Below the pieces are notes generated by a model that had not been told where the DNA came from, did no database searches, and was given only the letters and a program-made list of their open reading frames with translations. A DNA stretch of 64,000 bases from Hyphomicrobium sp. 99 (GTDB lineage Bacteria; Pseudomonadota; Alphaproteobacteria; Rhizobiales; Hyphomicrobiaceae), in assembly GCF_000384335.2 (NCBI RefSeq), contig NZ_KQ031382.1:1054001-1118000 (forward strand). The letters are read 5' to 3'. The translations under genes were made by a program, and so were the position numbers. Positions within the stretch are counted from its first letter, which is position 1; each line of letters opens with the position of its first letter. Below are positions 53,581 through 62,463 of this stretch, piece by piece.

Positions 53581-53613
53581 AAGAATGGCCGACGACAATC
53601 GCCGGCCATTCTT
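53581..53613 (-). terminator. Terminator of the permease operon
   Basis: AAGAATGGCCG and CGGCCATTCTT form a perfect 11-bp stem around an 11-nt loop, just after the permease stop on the minus strand. T-rich sequence (TTCTTTATCC) overlaps the far side, so this is a good rho-independent terminator. Confidence 0.75.
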
Positions 53614-53621
53614 CGTGAGGT

Positions 53622-55007
53622 TTAGTAGCCTACCGGCCGCGGCCATTGCATCGTGAACTGATCGCCACGCCGCACGTATTTGTAGCGGTGGAAATGGAAC
53701 CAGAGCGAAGCGACGACGAAGAAGATCATCATCGCGACGAGCTGCGTACCGTAACCAAGGAACACCGCAAAATACGTCGTCGAGCAGATCGTCAAGAGAA
53801 CGAGTGCAGGCAACGGGTGGAAGGGATGAATGTAGCCGCGCTTGATCACGTCGAGCGGCCACTTCTTGCGGAACATGATGACCTGGAGCGACATGTACGT
53901 GTAGCCAAGAAGTCCCGACAGGATCGAGAACGTGATAACCTGATCGAGCGGCGCGAAATACGCAAAAACGAGCGCCACGGGAACAAGAAACACGATTGAC
54001 CGGAACGGGGTTCTATTCTTGGGATGCACCGCGCCGAACCATGTAGGCAGGTAGCGGTCACGACCCATCGAGAACCATGCCCGCGATGCGTCGTTGATGC
54101 AGCCGTTCGCCGAAGCCAGCGTCGAGAACATCGTTCCAACGAACAACAACACCATGAGCGGCATCGAGTTCGTCAGGCGTGCGGCATCAAACAGCGGCGT
54201 TGTTGCCTGGCCGAGATATTCCCAGGGCATCAATCCGGTGCAGAGATACCACGTCATCGTTGCGGCGATGAGCAGGGTCATAATGCCTGTCATCGTGCCG
54301 AGCGGTAGCGACCGCGCGGGCGAACGCACCTCTTCTGCCGCCTGACACGTCCCCTCGATGCCGAGATAGTACCAAAGGCCGAAGTGCAGCGAGGCGATCA
54401 CTCCGAGCCACCCGTAAGGCAGACCGTTGAGAAGCTCACGATGGTTGAGGAGTTCGTTCGACCACGGTTTGACGGCGGCGAACAGCACGACGACCGCGAT
54501 GAACGCGATGGCCGTAAGCACGAGGTTGACCGTCAGCGTCGCATAGACGCCCCGGTAATTTAGCCACGCGAGAAACATGATCGACAAGACAATGAATGGC
54601 TTGTCATGCGCCTCCGCGAAGCCTGCCATCTGGCCGACTGTTTGAACGAGATAGCCGAGCGTGATGGCATTTGCCGCTTCGAGCATTGTGTACGCGAAGA
54701 CAAGATAGAGACCGACGTTGAACGCCATAAGCGGTCCGACGATATGTTTTGCCTGCGCGTACTGACCGCCTGCGGCCGCAACCGTCGAGGTTACCTCCGA
54801 GTCGATCATCGCGACGCAGGTATAGAGCAGGCCAGCTACCCAGCATGCGATCAGTGCCGCGATTGCGCCGCCCTTGCCGACGGCGAAGTTCCATCCCATG
54901 TACTCGCCGACAAGAACGATGCCGACGCCAAGAGCCCACACATGCGCGGGACCGAGCACGCGAAGGAGCGAGATTTTCTCGCCATGAACAACTGTAGTTT
55001 GGTTCAC
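53622..55007 (-). CDS. APC-family permease (ethanolamine/amino acid transporter-like)
   Basis: Inner-membrane transporter of 461 residues with about twelve helices, in the amino acid/polyamine/organocation superfamily. It looks nearest to ethanolamine permeases, including the LGVGIVLVGEYMGWNFAVGKG first-helix region and the GIEGTCQAAEEVRSPARSLP loop. It starts with GTG overlapping the stop of the preceding small gene (GTGA), with AAGGGGG as ribosome site. Three small membrane proteins are encoded directly upstream in the same operon, which is unusual for this family and suggests a multi-subunit transporter. The substrate is probably an amine or amino acid. Confidence 0.84.
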   Translation of the reverse strand: MNQTTVVHGEKISLLRVLGPAHVWALGVGIVLVGEYMGWNFAVGKGGAIAALIACWVAGLLYTCVAMIDSEVTSTVAAAGGQYAQAKHIVGPLMAFNVGLYLVFAYTMLEAANAITLGYLVQTVGQMAGFAEAHDKPFIVLSIMFLAWLNYRGVYATLTVNLVLTAIAFIAVVVLFAAVKPWSNELLNHRELLNGLPYGWLGVIASLHFGLWYYLGIEGTCQAAEEVRSPARSLPLGTMTGIMTLLIAATMTWYLCTGLMPWEYLGQATTPLFDAARLTNSMPLMVLLFVGTMFSTLASANGCINDASRAWFSMGRDRYLPTWFGAVHPKNRTPFRSIVFLVPVALVFAYFAPLDQVITFSILSGLLGYTYMSLQVIMFRKKWPLDVIKRGYIHPFHPLPALVLLTICSTTYFAVFLGYGTQLVAMMIFFVVASLWFHFHRYKYVRRGDQFTMQWPRPVGY

Positions 55008-55189
55008 CGGTGTCCCCCTTGATGTGTCGGGTCGATGACGAGTGCGTCGTCGATTTCGCCTTCTTTCGAGGACGTCAGCAGGTCCTCATCGTAAGCGAGA
55101 TTGGTTTTGATCATGTCGAAGAGCATCCACAGGCCGAGGACGGCAGAAATGGCCCAGGCTGCGTATTCGATGATTTCAAAGTTGTTCAT
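55004..55189 (-). CDS. Small single-helix protein of the permease operon
   Basis: Protein of 61 residues with one hydrophobic helix (IIEYAAWAISAVLGLWMLF) followed by an acidic soluble tail (YDEDLLTSSKEGEIDDALVI). Its stop overlaps the permease start (GTGA) and its own start lies 9 bp after the preceding small gene, so it is translated with them. I know no family. It could be a transporter subunit or assembly factor. Confidence 0.68.
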   Translation of the reverse strand: MNNFEIIEYAAWAISAVLGLWMLFDMIKTNLAYDEDLLTSSKEGEIDDALVIDPTHQGGHR

Positions 55190-55198
55190 TGCTGGATC

Positions 55199-55585
55199 TC
55201 ACTTTTTGCCGAAGCGTTCTTCGAGGACTTCCCGGTATTCACGTTTGGAAAACGCGAACAGCAACGCGAAATAACCGATCACGACGACTGCCGTGATGAT
55301 CAGTTCGACCACGCTGAAGCTGTAATCGAAACGTGAGGTGATCAATGGCGCCGCGGTCTCAGGCGTCATTCCCAGTTTAACCCACTGTGCCTGCTGCACG
55401 GCATTTTGGCCGAGCCCCTCCCAAGTCTTCGTGTCGGCAAGCACGAGATCGGTTTTGCCGCCGCCGGCGAGCTTGAGATAAAGTGGAGTGAAGAGCGCCG
55501 CGAATACGAGGACCAGCAAGAACAGGCTGTCGAAAAGCTGTCCGATAGCGGATTGCTTCGGAGGTTCATAATGAGGTTTGTTCAC
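55199..55585 (-). CDS. Small two-helix protein of the permease operon
   Basis: Protein of 128 residues with two helices (LFDSLFLLVLVFAALFTPLY near the N-terminus and VVELIITAVVVIGYFALLF near the C-terminus). A loop of about 50 residues between them, probably periplasmic, is rich in polar residues (GGGKTDLVLADTKTWEGLGQ). The tail is basic (SKREYREVLEERFGKK). It starts with GTG at 55585. I do not recognise a family. Its position between two other small membrane protein genes and an APC permease suggests a joint complex. Confidence 0.68.
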   Translation of the reverse strand: MNKPHYEPPKQSAIGQLFDSLFLLVLVFAALFTPLYLKLAGGGKTDLVLADTKTWEGLGQNAVQQAQWVKLGMTPETAAPLITSRFDYSFSVVELIITAVVVIGYFALLFAFSKREYREVLEERFGKK

Positions 55586-55602
55586 GATGCCACCAGATGG
55601 TT

Positions 55603-55893
55603 TCAGGAATTGCGCTTAGACAAATCGAGATAATGCAAATCGAGACCGTAGATCTCGTCGCGCTCTTCGCTGAGATGCGCGACCATCGCGAGGATCGCCG
55701 CCGTGTTGAACAGGAGCACTAGGCTGCCAGCCACGGCTAGCGCCCAAAAGACTTCCGTTGAACCGAGGTAGTCTTTGATCTTGAAGAAGACGAATGCGTA
55801 GAGAACCCAGAGAACCGCCACCGCAGTGAGCGACCAAGTTCGATCACCTGAAAATTTGCTCGCGATTCGAGGATCGGTATTTGAATGTTTCAT
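55603..55893 (-). CDS. Small two-helix protein, first gene of the permease operon
   Basis: Protein of 96 residues with two helices (WSLTAVAVLWVLYAFVFF and VFWALAVAGSLVLLFNTAAI) and a polar C-terminus (HLSEERDEIYGLDLHYLDLS). The ATG at 55893 has AGGAGG 5 bp upstream, a strong site. An in-frame extension upstream is not protein-like. It opens a four-gene run ending with the APC permease. Family unknown. Confidence 0.68.
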   Translation of the reverse strand: MKHSNTDPRIASKFSGDRTWSLTAVAVLWVLYAFVFFKIKDYLGSTEVFWALAVAGSLVLLFNTAAILAMVAHLSEERDEIYGLDLHYLDLSKRNS

Positions 55894-56251
55894 TTTCCCT
55901 CCTTCTGTGGTGGGGCGCGCACTGCCAACCGAGGCCTCTCGACCATTGATCTGGTCAATGCTGAAATCGAACCGAGATCCGCTCGCCCCGTTGGGTTGGT
56001 TTTTCCTGCGACATTTAGTGACGCAGGGAGGCTGCTCGCCGTCAACATTTTTTCGTAAGACGAAACAAATATTCGATGACGCGGCGCGAGATTCATGCTG
56101 CAAAGCAGCACGCCATTTGAATAAAATCAGGGACTTAGCGCGAGTGCGCTGCAAAGCTCCGCCGAGAGCTTAAGCCCCATGCATCATTAATGATCGGCAG
56201 AGTGATTATCGTTTGAGCTTTGGTAGGAGAATGGTTGGACGCGCTCGGTCC
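55894..56251. promoter_or_regulatory. Gene-free region upstream of the permease operon, with repeats
   Basis: No gene is seen. At 56096-56110 there is a perfect inverted repeat TGCTGC-AAA-GCAGCA. Its core GCTGCAAAGC recurs as a direct repeat at 56148-56157, 51 bp away. These could be operator half-sites for the permease operon, which is read leftward. No convincing -35/-10 pair was found. Confidence 0.4.
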
Positions 56252-58222
56252 TTATCGAAAAACGCGCGCGGCGAGCGCTGATACAACGAGATGCGGCTTG
56301 ATGTAGCCGACGGACGTAGACGCTCTGCCGGAAAAAATGAACCTTAGCAGATGCGCTTTCGAGCCCGCAGAATTTTCAAATTCAACACCAAATCCGTGTT
56401 GGGTCTTTCGCCGAATATAGGCGCCGATTGAAACGTCCGCGAACCCCACTCGAACTTGGCTCCCGAGAGGCAAGGGCGGCTCACCCAAGAGATGCATGCC
56501 GCTCACAGAAACGTCGGACGCATAGAATTCGAACGATGCTCCCTCAGTACCGAGCTTGACGGGCACGCGAACATCGAAGCGCTCTCCCTTACGGCGTTGT
56601 TGCTGCTCGCTACAGACGTAGCAGCACAGAGTGAGCACGACGATATTATACCAGCTCCAGAAGAGCGCGATGGCGCTCGATTCCGCCAATGCTCGAGATG
56701 GATCCATAAGAAAGGCGATGACGATGCCGACTGCGGTCAGCGCGAGCAGAGAGCCAAATATTCTAAGGAGCGGCCATTGAATGAATTGCTTGCTGCGATC
56801 GCCGCCCTTGGCCGTCACTTTGAACTTCTGACCTTTCGGTCGCAAAATTCCGGCGGCGACGGATTTCAAGACTTCGGTCGAGCACAGCATTTGATAGAGG
56901 TCAGACATCAGAGGCAGCACGCGCCCTTCGGTCAACCAAAGGAAGATCGAGATTTGCGCGGCGAGAAACGGCGCCAGATACCAGATTGCATCGATAACGT
57001 TGGCGTGCACGGCCTCTATGCCGAAGAGCAGGTAAAGCGCCGGCACGATGACGCCAAGCACGCGGAAAAGATGCGTCGCCGACCAGTGAAGAAACGTCTC
57101 GCAAAGCATGATGCGATCGACGAACGGCAGGCCGTTCCCGATTTTCAATGGGCCGCTCGGGCCACGGCAGATCTGCACGAAGCCGAGGCACCATCGGGCG
57201 CGTTGACCTGTGTACTCGGCGAGCCCTTCCGGCGCGAGACCGAGCGAAAGCACCTCATTCAAATAGACTGTGCCATAGCCTTTCTCACGCAGGCGAAGTG
57301 ACACGAGATAATCCTCGGTCACCGAATCCGTGGGAAAGCCACCGATGCTCTGCAGGGCATCGAATCTGATGATCGAGGAAGTGCCACAGCAAAACGCGCC
57401 TCCCCAAGCATCCTTCGACGCCATGACGATGTCGAAGAAGAAGCGCTGCTCGTCTGGCCACACGCGCGTCAGCGCCAGATTGCTTTGAATGGGATCGGGA
57501 TTGAAGAAGTGCTGCGGCGTCTGCACGACACCCACTTTGGGGTCGAGCGCCAGGGATAGTCCTCGCGTTAGGAATTCCGGAAGCGGCACGAAATCGGCGT
57601 CGAGGATCGATATGAAATCCGGCTTTTCGTCGAGCGCTGCGAGCTTCTTCAGAGCCGCATTGATGTTGCCGGCCTTGGCGTGCGCGTTGTCGCTCCGCGT
57701 CAGATAGCCGACGCCATGTCGCTCACAAAGCGCTCCCAGCCAAGACCGTCGCCCGTCGTCGCAAACCCACACACGGAAGTTCGGATAATTGATCGCAAGC
57801 GTGCCGATAATCGTGCGTTCGAGAATGGTCTCGTCTTCATTATATGTGCAGATGAGAACGTCGACTTTTGGCAACTTCGGAAGAGCCAGCAGCGCCGGTA
57901 CGTTCCGATTGGCTTCGGCGGTGCGGTTCCGTGTGCGCGTCAGAAATATTTGCGATGCCGTCGCGCCGATCATCGTTATGGCTTCGACGGCGGTGAAGAG
58001 AACGCCGACGATGAAATCGGTGGGGCTGCTGATCGAAGGAATGGTGTTGAATATCCGCCATGTCATGTAGCGCCAGCCGAGACCGAGGCAGATAGCGATG
58101 GCGCAGGTTCGCACGACGGTGTTGTTGCGATTGACCCACGGCAGGATCGCCGCCGCAAGCAAGCCGATGATGAAGGCCGGCAGCAAGGCGTCGAAATAGT
58201 TCATTCCGGAAGCGGACGTCAT
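56252..58222 (-). CDS. Membrane beta-glycan synthase with C-terminal PilZ domain (BcsA/BgsA-like)
   Basis: Processive family 2 glycosyltransferase of 656 residues. Helices flank a GT-A core with the BcsA motifs: CDDG (154-157), DAD (208-210), TED (302-304) and QRARW (340-344). The C-terminus is a PilZ domain, with RRKGER (543-548) and DVSVSG (570-575), so binding of c-di-GMP should control it. It is encoded 12 bp after a HlyD-like membrane fusion protein. This gene pair resembles bgsBA of Sinorhizobium meliloti, which makes a mixed-linkage beta-glucan under c-di-GMP. The polymer here is unproven. Confidence 0.85.
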   Translation of the reverse strand: MTSASGMNYFDALLPAFIIGLLAAAILPWVNRNNTVVRTCAIAICLGLGWRYMTWRIFNTIPSISSPTDFIVGVLFTAVEAITMIGATASQIFLTRTRNRTAEANRNVPALLALPKLPKVDVLICTYNEDETILERTIIGTLAINYPNFRVWVCDDGRRSWLGALCERHGVGYLTRSDNAHAKAGNINAALKKLAALDEKPDFISILDADFVPLPEFLTRGLSLALDPKVGVVQTPQHFFNPDPIQSNLALTRVWPDEQRFFFDIVMASKDAWGGAFCCGTSSIIRFDALQSIGGFPTDSVTEDYLVSLRLREKGYGTVYLNEVLSLGLAPEGLAEYTGQRARWCLGFVQICRGPSGPLKIGNGLPFVDRIMLCETFLHWSATHLFRVLGVIVPALYLLFGIEAVHANVIDAIWYLAPFLAAQISIFLWLTEGRVLPLMSDLYQMLCSTEVLKSVAAGILRPKGQKFKVTAKGGDRSKQFIQWPLLRIFGSLLALTAVGIVIAFLMDPSRALAESSAIALFWSWYNIVVLTLCCYVCSEQQQRRKGERFDVRVPVKLGTEGASFEFYASDVSVSGMHLLGEPPLPLGSQVRVGFADVSIGAYIRRKTQHGFGVEFENSAGSKAHLLRFIFSGRASTSVGYIKPHLVVSALAARVFR

Positions 58223-58234
58223 GCCGGCGCTCGC

Positions 58235-59701
58235 TCAATAAGTGCGGGAAAATTCGGCGGCGCTGGCGGTGTCGAACTGAACGAGCCCGGAACGCCCGAT
58301 GCGGCAGTCGGCGTGCTTCAGGAGGTCCGGAAATCTAAGAGTAACGTGATAGGGCTCGCGGCTGAGCGCGTTTTGTAGAATGGCGCTGTTGGAGGCGACT
58401 GCAGCAAGGCCGTTCAAGCTCACAACCGTGCCCGTCAAGATTTCTCCGCCGTCGCGCGGTCTGAAGGTCGCTGTCTGCCCGACAGCTAATCGTTGATAGA
58501 CGCCTTCGCTGACGCTCGCCGTGACGATCGCACTACCGCAATCGAGAAGCTTGACGAGATCTTGCCCGGCGTTGACGTGCTCGCCCGGTGCCGTCAGCAT
58601 TTCCCATACCCGCCCGTTCACCGTTGAGCGAATTGCCGCCTGCGAAAGATCATCGTGGCGCTCTTGCTCTTTGAGAATTTCGGCCTCGACGCTCGCGAGT
58701 TCGGCGCGGCTGCCGACAAGGCGCGCCTGCACATCTGAAAGCTCGAGCGAGACTTCCATCTTTCGCTGAGCCGACTGAGGTGTGTCGTTATAGCTGTCGC
58801 CGACATACGTTCCCTTTTTCGCGGCTTCGAGTTCGACGAGCATGCCCTTGCGGCGCTCGACTTGGCCCTTGACCGCCTGCTCCGTAACATGCGCTTCGCC
58901 CGCGGCCTTATCGAGAAATGCCTGGCTCACAGCGTCCGTCTTGCGCAATGTGCTCGCTCTGGCGAGCGCATCGGAAGCAACCGAATATTGCGCCTCAGCC
59001 GATGCCATATCCGTATCGGCCTGTCTCAATCTCTGCTCGAGTTGCTCGATCCGCCCGATGCGAAAGCGCTCTTGCTGCGTTGACAGCTCTTCCAGACTGG
59101 CGATGAGAAGCTGCTTCTTTCCTTCCAGCGCGCCGATGGTCGTCCGCAGCTGATTGCGATCCCTCGTCAAGTTTGCGAGGTGCGAAGAGTCGGCCCTCGG
59201 ATTGCGAACGACGAGAATGTTTTGATCAACACTGAACATGCTGCCGACATCGGTATCGGCGTTCGCCATGCTGACCTCGCCCTCGATGGGAGCCCTCAGA
59301 GTGATCACCCGCGCGTTGACGATTGCTTCGGCGCTTGTTGTTGCAAGCAATCGCTGAACCGGAAGCCAGCCGAGTGCCAGTGCAAGCGCAACGGCGATGA
59401 GAGACTTGATGATCGTCGCGGGCCGCACATTGGCGGGCAGTGCGATTGGCCGGGCTGCTTTGGCGGGTTCCTTGGCAGGTTCGGGAACCGGCGTGACCTG
59501 GGGTTCGGGAATTTCGCTGGGACGGCCATCGCGCCAGTCCTTGACCACGGATTCGAGGTAGGCGAGCTGCACGTCGGCCGTGAACTCGTTTTCGCGCACC
59601 GCCTCTAATTCTGCGGACTCCGTCGAACCCGGCAACGCCGATGCGCGCAGCCGAGGGGACCTCGATATAAAAGTCTTGCTGGATGATGAATTGGACGACA
59701 T
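58235..59701 (-). CDS. HlyD-family membrane fusion protein, partner of the glycan synthase (BgsB-like)
   Basis: Protein of 488 residues with a cytosolic, proline-rich N-terminus (about 95 residues), one membrane helix (about 97-119) and a periplasmic part. The periplasmic part has the split barrel-sandwich (LRAPIEGEVS; AIRSTVNGRVWEMLTAPGEHVNAGQDL) and a long coiled-coil hairpin (about 170-350). The long N-terminus is unlike ordinary secretion adaptors. The gene immediately precedes the synthase and should guide the polymer through the periplasm. It matches the bgsB-bgsA gene order. Confidence 0.83.
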   Translation of the reverse strand: MSSNSSSSKTFISRSPRLRASALPGSTESAELEAVRENEFTADVQLAYLESVVKDWRDGRPSEIPEPQVTPVPEPAKEPAKAARPIALPANVRPATIIKSLIAVALALALGWLPVQRLLATTSAEAIVNARVITLRAPIEGEVSMANADTDVGSMFSVDQNILVVRNPRADSSHLANLTRDRNQLRTTIGALEGKKQLLIASLEELSTQQERFRIGRIEQLEQRLRQADTDMASAEAQYSVASDALARASTLRKTDAVSQAFLDKAAGEAHVTEQAVKGQVERRKGMLVELEAAKKGTYVGDSYNDTPQSAQRKMEVSLELSDVQARLVGSRAELASVEAEILKEQERHDDLSQAAIRSTVNGRVWEMLTAPGEHVNAGQDLVKLLDCGSAIVTASVSEGVYQRLAVGQTATFRPRDGGEILTGTVVSLNGLAAVASNSAILQNALSREPYHVTLRFPDLLKHADCRIGRSGLVQFDTASAAEFSRTY

Positions 59702-60129
59702 GGGCCACGCGATCGATTGAAACGCTCCGTGTGCGCCATGGTACGTGCAATAGATAACGTAATGCTGAGGATTTGATTTAATTAGTTCTTACGGATGATC
59801 AGAAGAGGGACGTTTTCAATTCCGCTGGTCCGTCCAAGCTTAAAAATTCTTAAAAATTCACGTCGACGGGTGCTCGTCTCTGACCTGTGCATCTTATTGG
59901 GTAAGGGCCTGGAAAAGCAGTGGAGGTCCCTTCCGAAAAAGTCTTTTCATCGTTTGTTGACTATTGGTGTACACTTTCATAATGTGCTTATGCTCGATCC
60001 GTTATCGGGCCGTCTTTGCGTCCGCTTCCGGGGGAGGCTTCGCAAGGAAAAGAGGCAAGCCCGCCATTGAGCGCAGCAGCGCTCAGCCAGCCAGCCCGTA
60101 ACAATTTGTAATCACGGGGGACGTTGGGA
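59702..60129 (+). promoter_or_regulatory. Regulatory region upstream of the TonB-dependent receptor
   Basis: A gene-free stretch of about 430 bp. It holds a tandem 10-bp repeat CTTAAAAATT at 59839-59858. A good sigma-70-like promoter follows, TTGACT (59957-59962), 17 bp, TAATGT (59980-59985). A hairpin TGAGCGC-AGCA-GCGCTCA lies at 60068-60085 in the expected 5' leader, 44 bp before the receptor start. The layout suggests regulated expression, perhaps by iron; no canonical Fur box was found. Confidence 0.55.
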
Positions 60130-62427
60130 ATGGCTGTGCGTGGCTTCAGTATTTTGAATTCGAGACCGATAAGCTTCGGCGCCGGGGGGCAATCGGGGGG
60201 AACGTTCGGTAAGGCCGCACTTACGCTGACGGTTTCGGCCACCGCGCTTGTGCTGGCCGTACCGGCATTTGCGCAAGAAACACAGCTGCCGGGTATCAAC
60301 GTCCAGGGAGCGCAAGCTAAGAAGAGCAGCGCGCCGAAAGCGAAGCCAAAGCCGAAGCCCGTTCAGGCGGTGCAATCGGAGCCTGCTGCTCCAGCTGAAG
60401 CTGACGGTGGAAACCAAGCCGCGGCGGCGAGCGATGCGCCCTACAATACGCCGGCCAGCGTCAGCGTCGCTGGGCAAAGCGAGATCCAGACTTTCGGCCA
60501 GGCCGATATCCAGGACGTCTTCCGCGCCATGCCGGGTGTGTCGACCGGGAACGATCCGAATAATCCCGGCATCTCCGTCAACATCCGCGGTTTCGAAGGT
60601 CAAGGCCGCGTAAACACGATGATCGACGGCGTGCGGCAGAACTTCAGGATTACCGGGCACACCGTCGGGGGGTTCGCCTATGTCGATCCGCTGCTTCTGG
60701 CAAGCATCGAAGTGCAGCGTGGCGCGGTTTCCGGAGTCGGCGGTTCTGGCGCCCTTGCGGGTTCTGCAAATTTGCGCACGCTCGACGTGGATGACGTGTT
60801 GAAGCCCGGAAAGGATTACGGCGCGCTCACCAGCTTGACGTGGGGCAGCAACGGTCTCGGCTTTTCAGAAATGGGCGCTGGCGCTATTCGCAGTGGCGCG
60901 ATCAGCATCGTCGGTGCGATCAGCAAGCACGATCAAGACGACTACGAGAATGGTCGCGGCCAGCGTGTTCCCTATACGGATCAGGATCTGATCTCCGGAT
61001 TGGCGAAAGCCCATATCCGGATTGATTCCGCGCAGCAGGTTTCGTTCGGCACTATTCTCTACAACAACGACTTTACGGCCAATTCCTACAATCAAAACAT
61101 CGATTCGAAGATCTATACGGCCAGCTACGTTTATAATCCTGCAGCAAACGATCTCATAAATTTTCGCGCCAACTTCTCTGGTAGCGACCTCAATATGCGT
61201 TATCTTGGTGGGATAGGAAATTCAGCGACCTCAGCAGGGCGCAACATCGAAGATCTGGGCCTGGGCTTTGATGTCTCGAACACGTCGCTCTTCAATTTGG
61301 GTGGAATTGCCGTCAAGTCGACTTACGGATACGAATATTTTCACGACGACGTCGATGCCACGAACACCATCGACCCATCCAAGGGGGGCGGCACCAATCC
61401 ATCAGGAAAATCGACGACACGCGGCGCATTCTCCGAAACGACGTTCTCTAAGAACATCTTCGATTTGATCGTCGGTCTTCGGTACGATGATTTCAACCTC
61501 AATGGTCATGGCGTCGTAGACCCGCATGCCCCCAGTTTTCTTGGGCCGAACTTTCCAATTCCTCTGCCGCCGGGCATTGAGAAGGGTCCGTTCAGCGTTG
61601 ACAATTCCTACGGCGATCTCAGCGAGAAGTTCACTTTGGCGGCTAAGCCCGTCGAATGGTTCCAACCTTATGTGACGTGGTCGAATACATTCCGCGCTCC
61701 GTCGATATCAGAGACGTTAATTGACGGCACGCATCCAGGCAGTGGGTTCGAGCCGAATTTCTACCCCAATCCGTTCCTGCAGCCTGAAAAGCAGCGAGGA
61801 TGGGAATTCGGATTCAATTCAAAAGTCGATGGCCTCATCAAGCCCGGAGATTCATTTCGCTTCAAAGGTGATTACTACACGATGGACGTCAACAATTACA
61901 TTACTGCTGCGTGCGAGGTCTATAACCCGACCTTTGGGCTGACCAATTGCTGGTTCGTCAATAATCCCGGCACATCGAAAGTCGAAGGCGTCGAGTTGGA
62001 AGGCACTTATGACGCTGGCTACTTCTTCGCTGGCCTGAGCTACAGCCATAGCCACACGACTTTGCCGTCACAGATGGATGGTCTGGGTCTACATAGCTAT
62101 CTGCCGGGCGATGTCACGACGATCACAGCGGGATTGCGGTTCTTCGATGAACGCCTGACGATCGGAGCCCGTAGCTATATTACCTCGAAGAGCCAGAAGG
62201 GCGACGTCAACGTCGAACCAGGCGATCCGCTGTTTTACGATGGCTACACGACCTACGACCTCTTCTCCAACTACAAGGTCAACGACGATATCAATGTCGC
62301 TTTGACGGTCACCAACCTGACCGACCTTCCCTACACGCCCGCGCTTAGCAGTCCGGGTACAGGCAGTGGTGTGATGGATACGGGACGCGGTCGCACGTTC
62401 CTGCTGACGACACGGGCTCAGTTCTAG
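60130..62427 (+). CDS. TonB-dependent outer-membrane receptor, haem/haemoprotein type
   Basis: Outer-membrane receptor of 765 residues. An extended signal sequence ends at PAFAQE, followed by a TonB-box-like segment (QLPGINVQG), a Lys/Pro/Ala linker and the plug (NIRGFEGQGRVNTMIDGVRQ, VQRGAVSGVGGSGALAGS). A 22-stranded barrel follows, ending in Phe (RAQF). Around residues 520-550 are FRAP, a His (DGTHPG) and NPFL, the signature used by haem receptors. The ATG at 60130 is preferred over a TTG two codons earlier. The tonB gene follows on the same strand. Haem is the likeliest ligand. Confidence 0.87.
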   Translation: MAVRGFSILNSRPISFGAGGQSGGTFGKAALTLTVSATALVLAVPAFAQETQLPGINVQGAQAKKSSAPKAKPKPKPVQAVQSEPAAPAEADGGNQAAAASDAPYNTPASVSVAGQSEIQTFGQADIQDVFRAMPGVSTGNDPNNPGISVNIRGFEGQGRVNTMIDGVRQNFRITGHTVGGFAYVDPLLLASIEVQRGAVSGVGGSGALAGSANLRTLDVDDVLKPGKDYGALTSLTWGSNGLGFSEMGAGAIRSGAISIVGAISKHDQDDYENGRGQRVPYTDQDLISGLAKAHIRIDSAQQVSFGTILYNNDFTANSYNQNIDSKIYTASYVYNPAANDLINFRANFSGSDLNMRYLGGIGNSATSAGRNIEDLGLGFDVSNTSLFNLGGIAVKSTYGYEYFHDDVDATNTIDPSKGGGTNPSGKSTTRGAFSETTFSKNIFDLIVGLRYDDFNLNGHGVVDPHAPSFLGPNFPIPLPPGIEKGPFSVDNSYGDLSEKFTLAAKPVEWFQPYVTWSNTFRAPSISETLIDGTHPGSGFEPNFYPNPFLQPEKQRGWEFGFNSKVDGLIKPGDSFRFKGDYYTMDVNNYITAACEVYNPTFGLTNCWFVNNPGTSKVEGVELEGTYDAGYFFAGLSYSHSHTTLPSQMDGLGLHSYLPGDVTTITAGLRFFDERLTIGARSYITSKSQKGDVNVEPGDPLFYDGYTTYDLFSNYKVNDDINVALTVTNLTDLPYTPALSSPGTGSGVMDTGRGRTFLLTTRAQF

Positions 62428-62463
62428 TCGCTCCGCGGAAGCGAGACGTATCGAGAAAGTTCT

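Noticed and set aside
56252..59701. Glycan synthase operon as a standard cellulose synthase (bcs) operon
   Set aside because: No bcsB, bcsC or bcsZ neighbour; the partner is a HlyD-like fusion protein, as in bgsBA.
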